Shown: in pieces, positions 62,870-64,000 of the stretch | Layout: every line of letters begins with the position of its first letter | How positions within the stretch are numbered: position 1 is the stretch's first letter | Assembly (NCBI RefSeq): GCF_038446955.1 | Contig: NZ_CP151803.1 | Coordinates: forward strand, 2,480,001-2,544,000 | Direction: 5' to 3' | Length of the DNA: 64,000 bases | DNA from: Pedobacter sp. FW305-3-2-15-E-R2A2 | GTDB lineage: Bacteria > Bacteroidota > Bacteroidia > Sphingobacteriales > Sphingobacteriaceae | Made by a program: the position numbers and the translations under genes | The notes under the pieces: generated by a model | Seen by the model: the letters and a program-made list of their open reading frames with translations, nothing else | Database searches by the model: none | Told to the model about the DNA's origin: nothing

Positions 62870-63760
62870 ATGAAAACATTTTTATTAGTATCGGCAGGTT
62901 TCCTTCTATTGGCTTCCTGTAATGGAAAAAAGACCGTTTCTGACGCATCAGGGACTTTTGAAGGACTGGAAACGATCGTTTCCGCGGAAGCTGCAGGGCG
63001 GATTAATAACCTGAATTTAGAAGAAGGTCAGCTGTTGAAAGCAGGGGATACGCTTGGGCATATCGACAGTGTCCAGCTTTACCTGAAGAAAAAGCAATTG
63101 CAGGCACAGATCAATGCGGTATTGGGAAAGAAGCCCGACATTCCGGCACAGCTGGCTGCTTACCGGGAGCAATTAAAACAGGCGCTGCACGAGCAGGAAA
63201 GGCTGAGCAATCTGGTAAAGGCCGATGCGGCTACTCCGAAACAACTTGACGATGCCCATGCACAGGTCGCCATCATCAGGAAGCAAATTGCCGCGCAGGA
63301 ATCCAGTCTGGGCATTATCTCCAGCGGCCTTAATAAAGAAGCCATGCCACTAACCGCCCAGGTCGAACAATTGAATGATCAGCTCTCGAAAAGTAACCTG
63401 ATTAACCAGGTAAACGGAACAGTGCTGACCAAATATGTGGAGGCCGGTGAAATGGCTGCTGTCGGAAAACCTTTGTATAAAATAGCTGACCTTTCTACGA
63501 TAATTTTGCGGGCTTACTTTACTTCTAACCAGTTGTCGTCGATAAAATTAGGACAGAAAGTTAAAGTGTTGGTTGATGCGGCTGAGGGCCAGTATAAAAC
63601 CTATGAAGGGGTCATCGAATGGATCAGTGCCAAAGCCGAATTTACCCCCAAAACCATCCAGACTAAAGAAGAACGGGCGAACCTGGTTTATGCAGCGAAG
63701 ATTAAGCTGAAGAACGATGGTTATCTGAAAATAGGGATGTATGCGGAGGTCAGTTTATAA
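62870..63760 (+). CDS. HlyD-like periplasmic adaptor lipoprotein
   Basis: 296 residues with lipobox LLLAS-Cys17. Order: barrel-sandwich hybrid half (EGLETIVSAEAAGRINNLNLEEGQLLKAGDTLGHID), a coiled-coil hairpin at about 75-165, second half (VNGTVLTKYVEAGEMAAVGKPLYKIADLSTIILRAYF) and a beta-barrel. It bridges the ABC pump and TolC. It lies 18 bases after tolC and nine before the ABC gene. Confidence 0.93.
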   Translation: MKTFLLVSAGFLLLASCNGKKTVSDASGTFEGLETIVSAEAAGRINNLNLEEGQLLKAGDTLGHIDSVQLYLKKKQLQAQINAVLGKKPDIPAQLAAYREQLKQALHEQERLSNLVKADAATPKQLDDAHAQVAIIRKQIAAQESSLGIISSGLNKEAMPLTAQVEQLNDQLSKSNLINQVNGTVLTKYVEAGEMAAVGKPLYKIADLSTIILRAYFTSNQLSSIKLGQKVKVLVDAAEGQYKTYEGVIEWISAKAEFTPKTIQTKEERANLVYAAKIKLKNDGYLKIGMYAEVSL

Positions 63761-63768
63761 GCAAGGTT

Positions 63769-64000
63769 ATGGAAAGTTTATATGCCATTGAGCTTCGTAA
63801 AATCACTAAAACCTACGGCAAAGAAAAGCAGGTAGCAGTAGATGAGGTTTCCTTTCATGTCAATAAAGGGGAGTTGTTCGGATTGATCGGACCAGATGGG
63901 GCAGGTAAGACGAGTGTTTTCAGAATCCTGACCACGCTGTTGCTGGCAGAGCAGGGCGAGGCCTGGGTGGAAGGCTTTGAAGTCAGAAAAGATTATCGGG
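63769..64000 (+). CDS. ABC transporter ATPase, cut by window edge
   Basis: The first 77 codons show LRKITKTYGKEKQVAVDEVSFHVNKGELFGLIGPDGAGKTS, with Walker A as GPDGAGKTS. The GPDGAGKT form and gene order (TetR, TolC, HlyD, ABC) match the YbhF-type ATPases of ABC-2 export pumps. The rest, including the permeases, lies outside the window. Confidence 0.92.
   Translation, partial: MESLYAIELRKITKTYGKEKQVAVDEVSFHVNKGELFGLIGPDGAGKTSVFRILTTLLLAEQGEAWVEGFEVRKDYR

Noticed and set aside
1..64000. Mobile elements, CRISPR arrays, tRNA or rRNA genes
   Set aside because: No transposase or integrase motifs, no regularly spaced repeats, no terminal repeats and no cloverleaf sequence were seen on either strand by eye; a tRNA scan could still find one I missed.

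Overview
The window looks like a chromosomal segment of a Bacteroidota bacterium, most likely a Pedobacter-like member of the Sphingobacteriaceae. The signs are SusC/SusD and FecR genes, DUF4374, DUF5686 and DUF2490 proteins, many lipoproteins, and promoters with the Bacteroidota -7 box TAnnTTTG. I found no insertion sequence, prophage, CRISPR array, tRNA or rRNA. Most genes are ordinary core or environmental functions; the unusual parts are regulatory sites and a few degenerate genes.

Layout. 1-5.1 kb: a cut-off secreted protein, a flavin-type stress protein, an S9 peptidase, a small lipoprotein and a PepSY membrane protein. 5.1-11.5 kb: a minus-strand cell-surface signalling and iron-uptake type operon running ECF sigma factor, DUF4374 lipoprotein, one-pass anti-sigma candidate, TonB receptor, second DUF4374 lipoprotein, PepSY protein; its spacers carry hairpins and one strong terminator. 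11.6-26.4 kb: a DUF1080 protein, an LCIB-type beta-carbonic anhydrase interrupted by one in-frame TAA, a 2-hydroxyacid-dehydrogenase homologue without catalytic residues, a GT39 enzyme, an AraC/HD pair, a repeat lipoprotein, an M28 peptidase, an ArsR plus old-yellow-enzyme operon with two palindromes, a DegT-like enzyme, PAP2 and M48. 26.7-35.1 kb: sigma/FecR/SusC/SusD followed by a purple-acid-phosphatase-like enzyme, probably a phosphate-ester scavenging locus. 35.4-41 kb: OmpA lipoprotein, PAS histidine kinase, Ca2+/H+ antiporter and small proteins.

41-45 kb: class Ib ribonucleotide reductase operon (NrdH-like, NrdI, NrdE, NrdF) behind a control region with a perfect DnaA box, an NrdR-like box and a 12-bp inverted repeat. 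45-50.8 kb: universal stress protein, a PAS protein with a phosphoacceptor helix but no kinase domain overlapping a phosphoesterase gene, AraC/DoxX divergent pair, phosphodiesterase, SMI1/KNR4 protein. 50.8-53.4 kb: metNIQ methionine transporter with a palindrome over its -7 box. 53.4-60.8 kb: GNAT, SRPBCC, a deletion scar joining a sigma factor start to the end of a membrane protein, an EnvC-like activator, a DUF5686 protein and two tandem paralogous lipoproteins. 60.8-64 kb: TetR, TolC, HlyD-like and ABC ATPase genes of an efflux operon, with the same 16-bp palindrome before tetR and before tolC.

A recurring feature is a -7 box placed only 4-10 bases before the start codon, which predicts leaderless or nearly leaderless mRNAs for several genes. 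All functions are assigned by reading sequence motifs; no database search was run.
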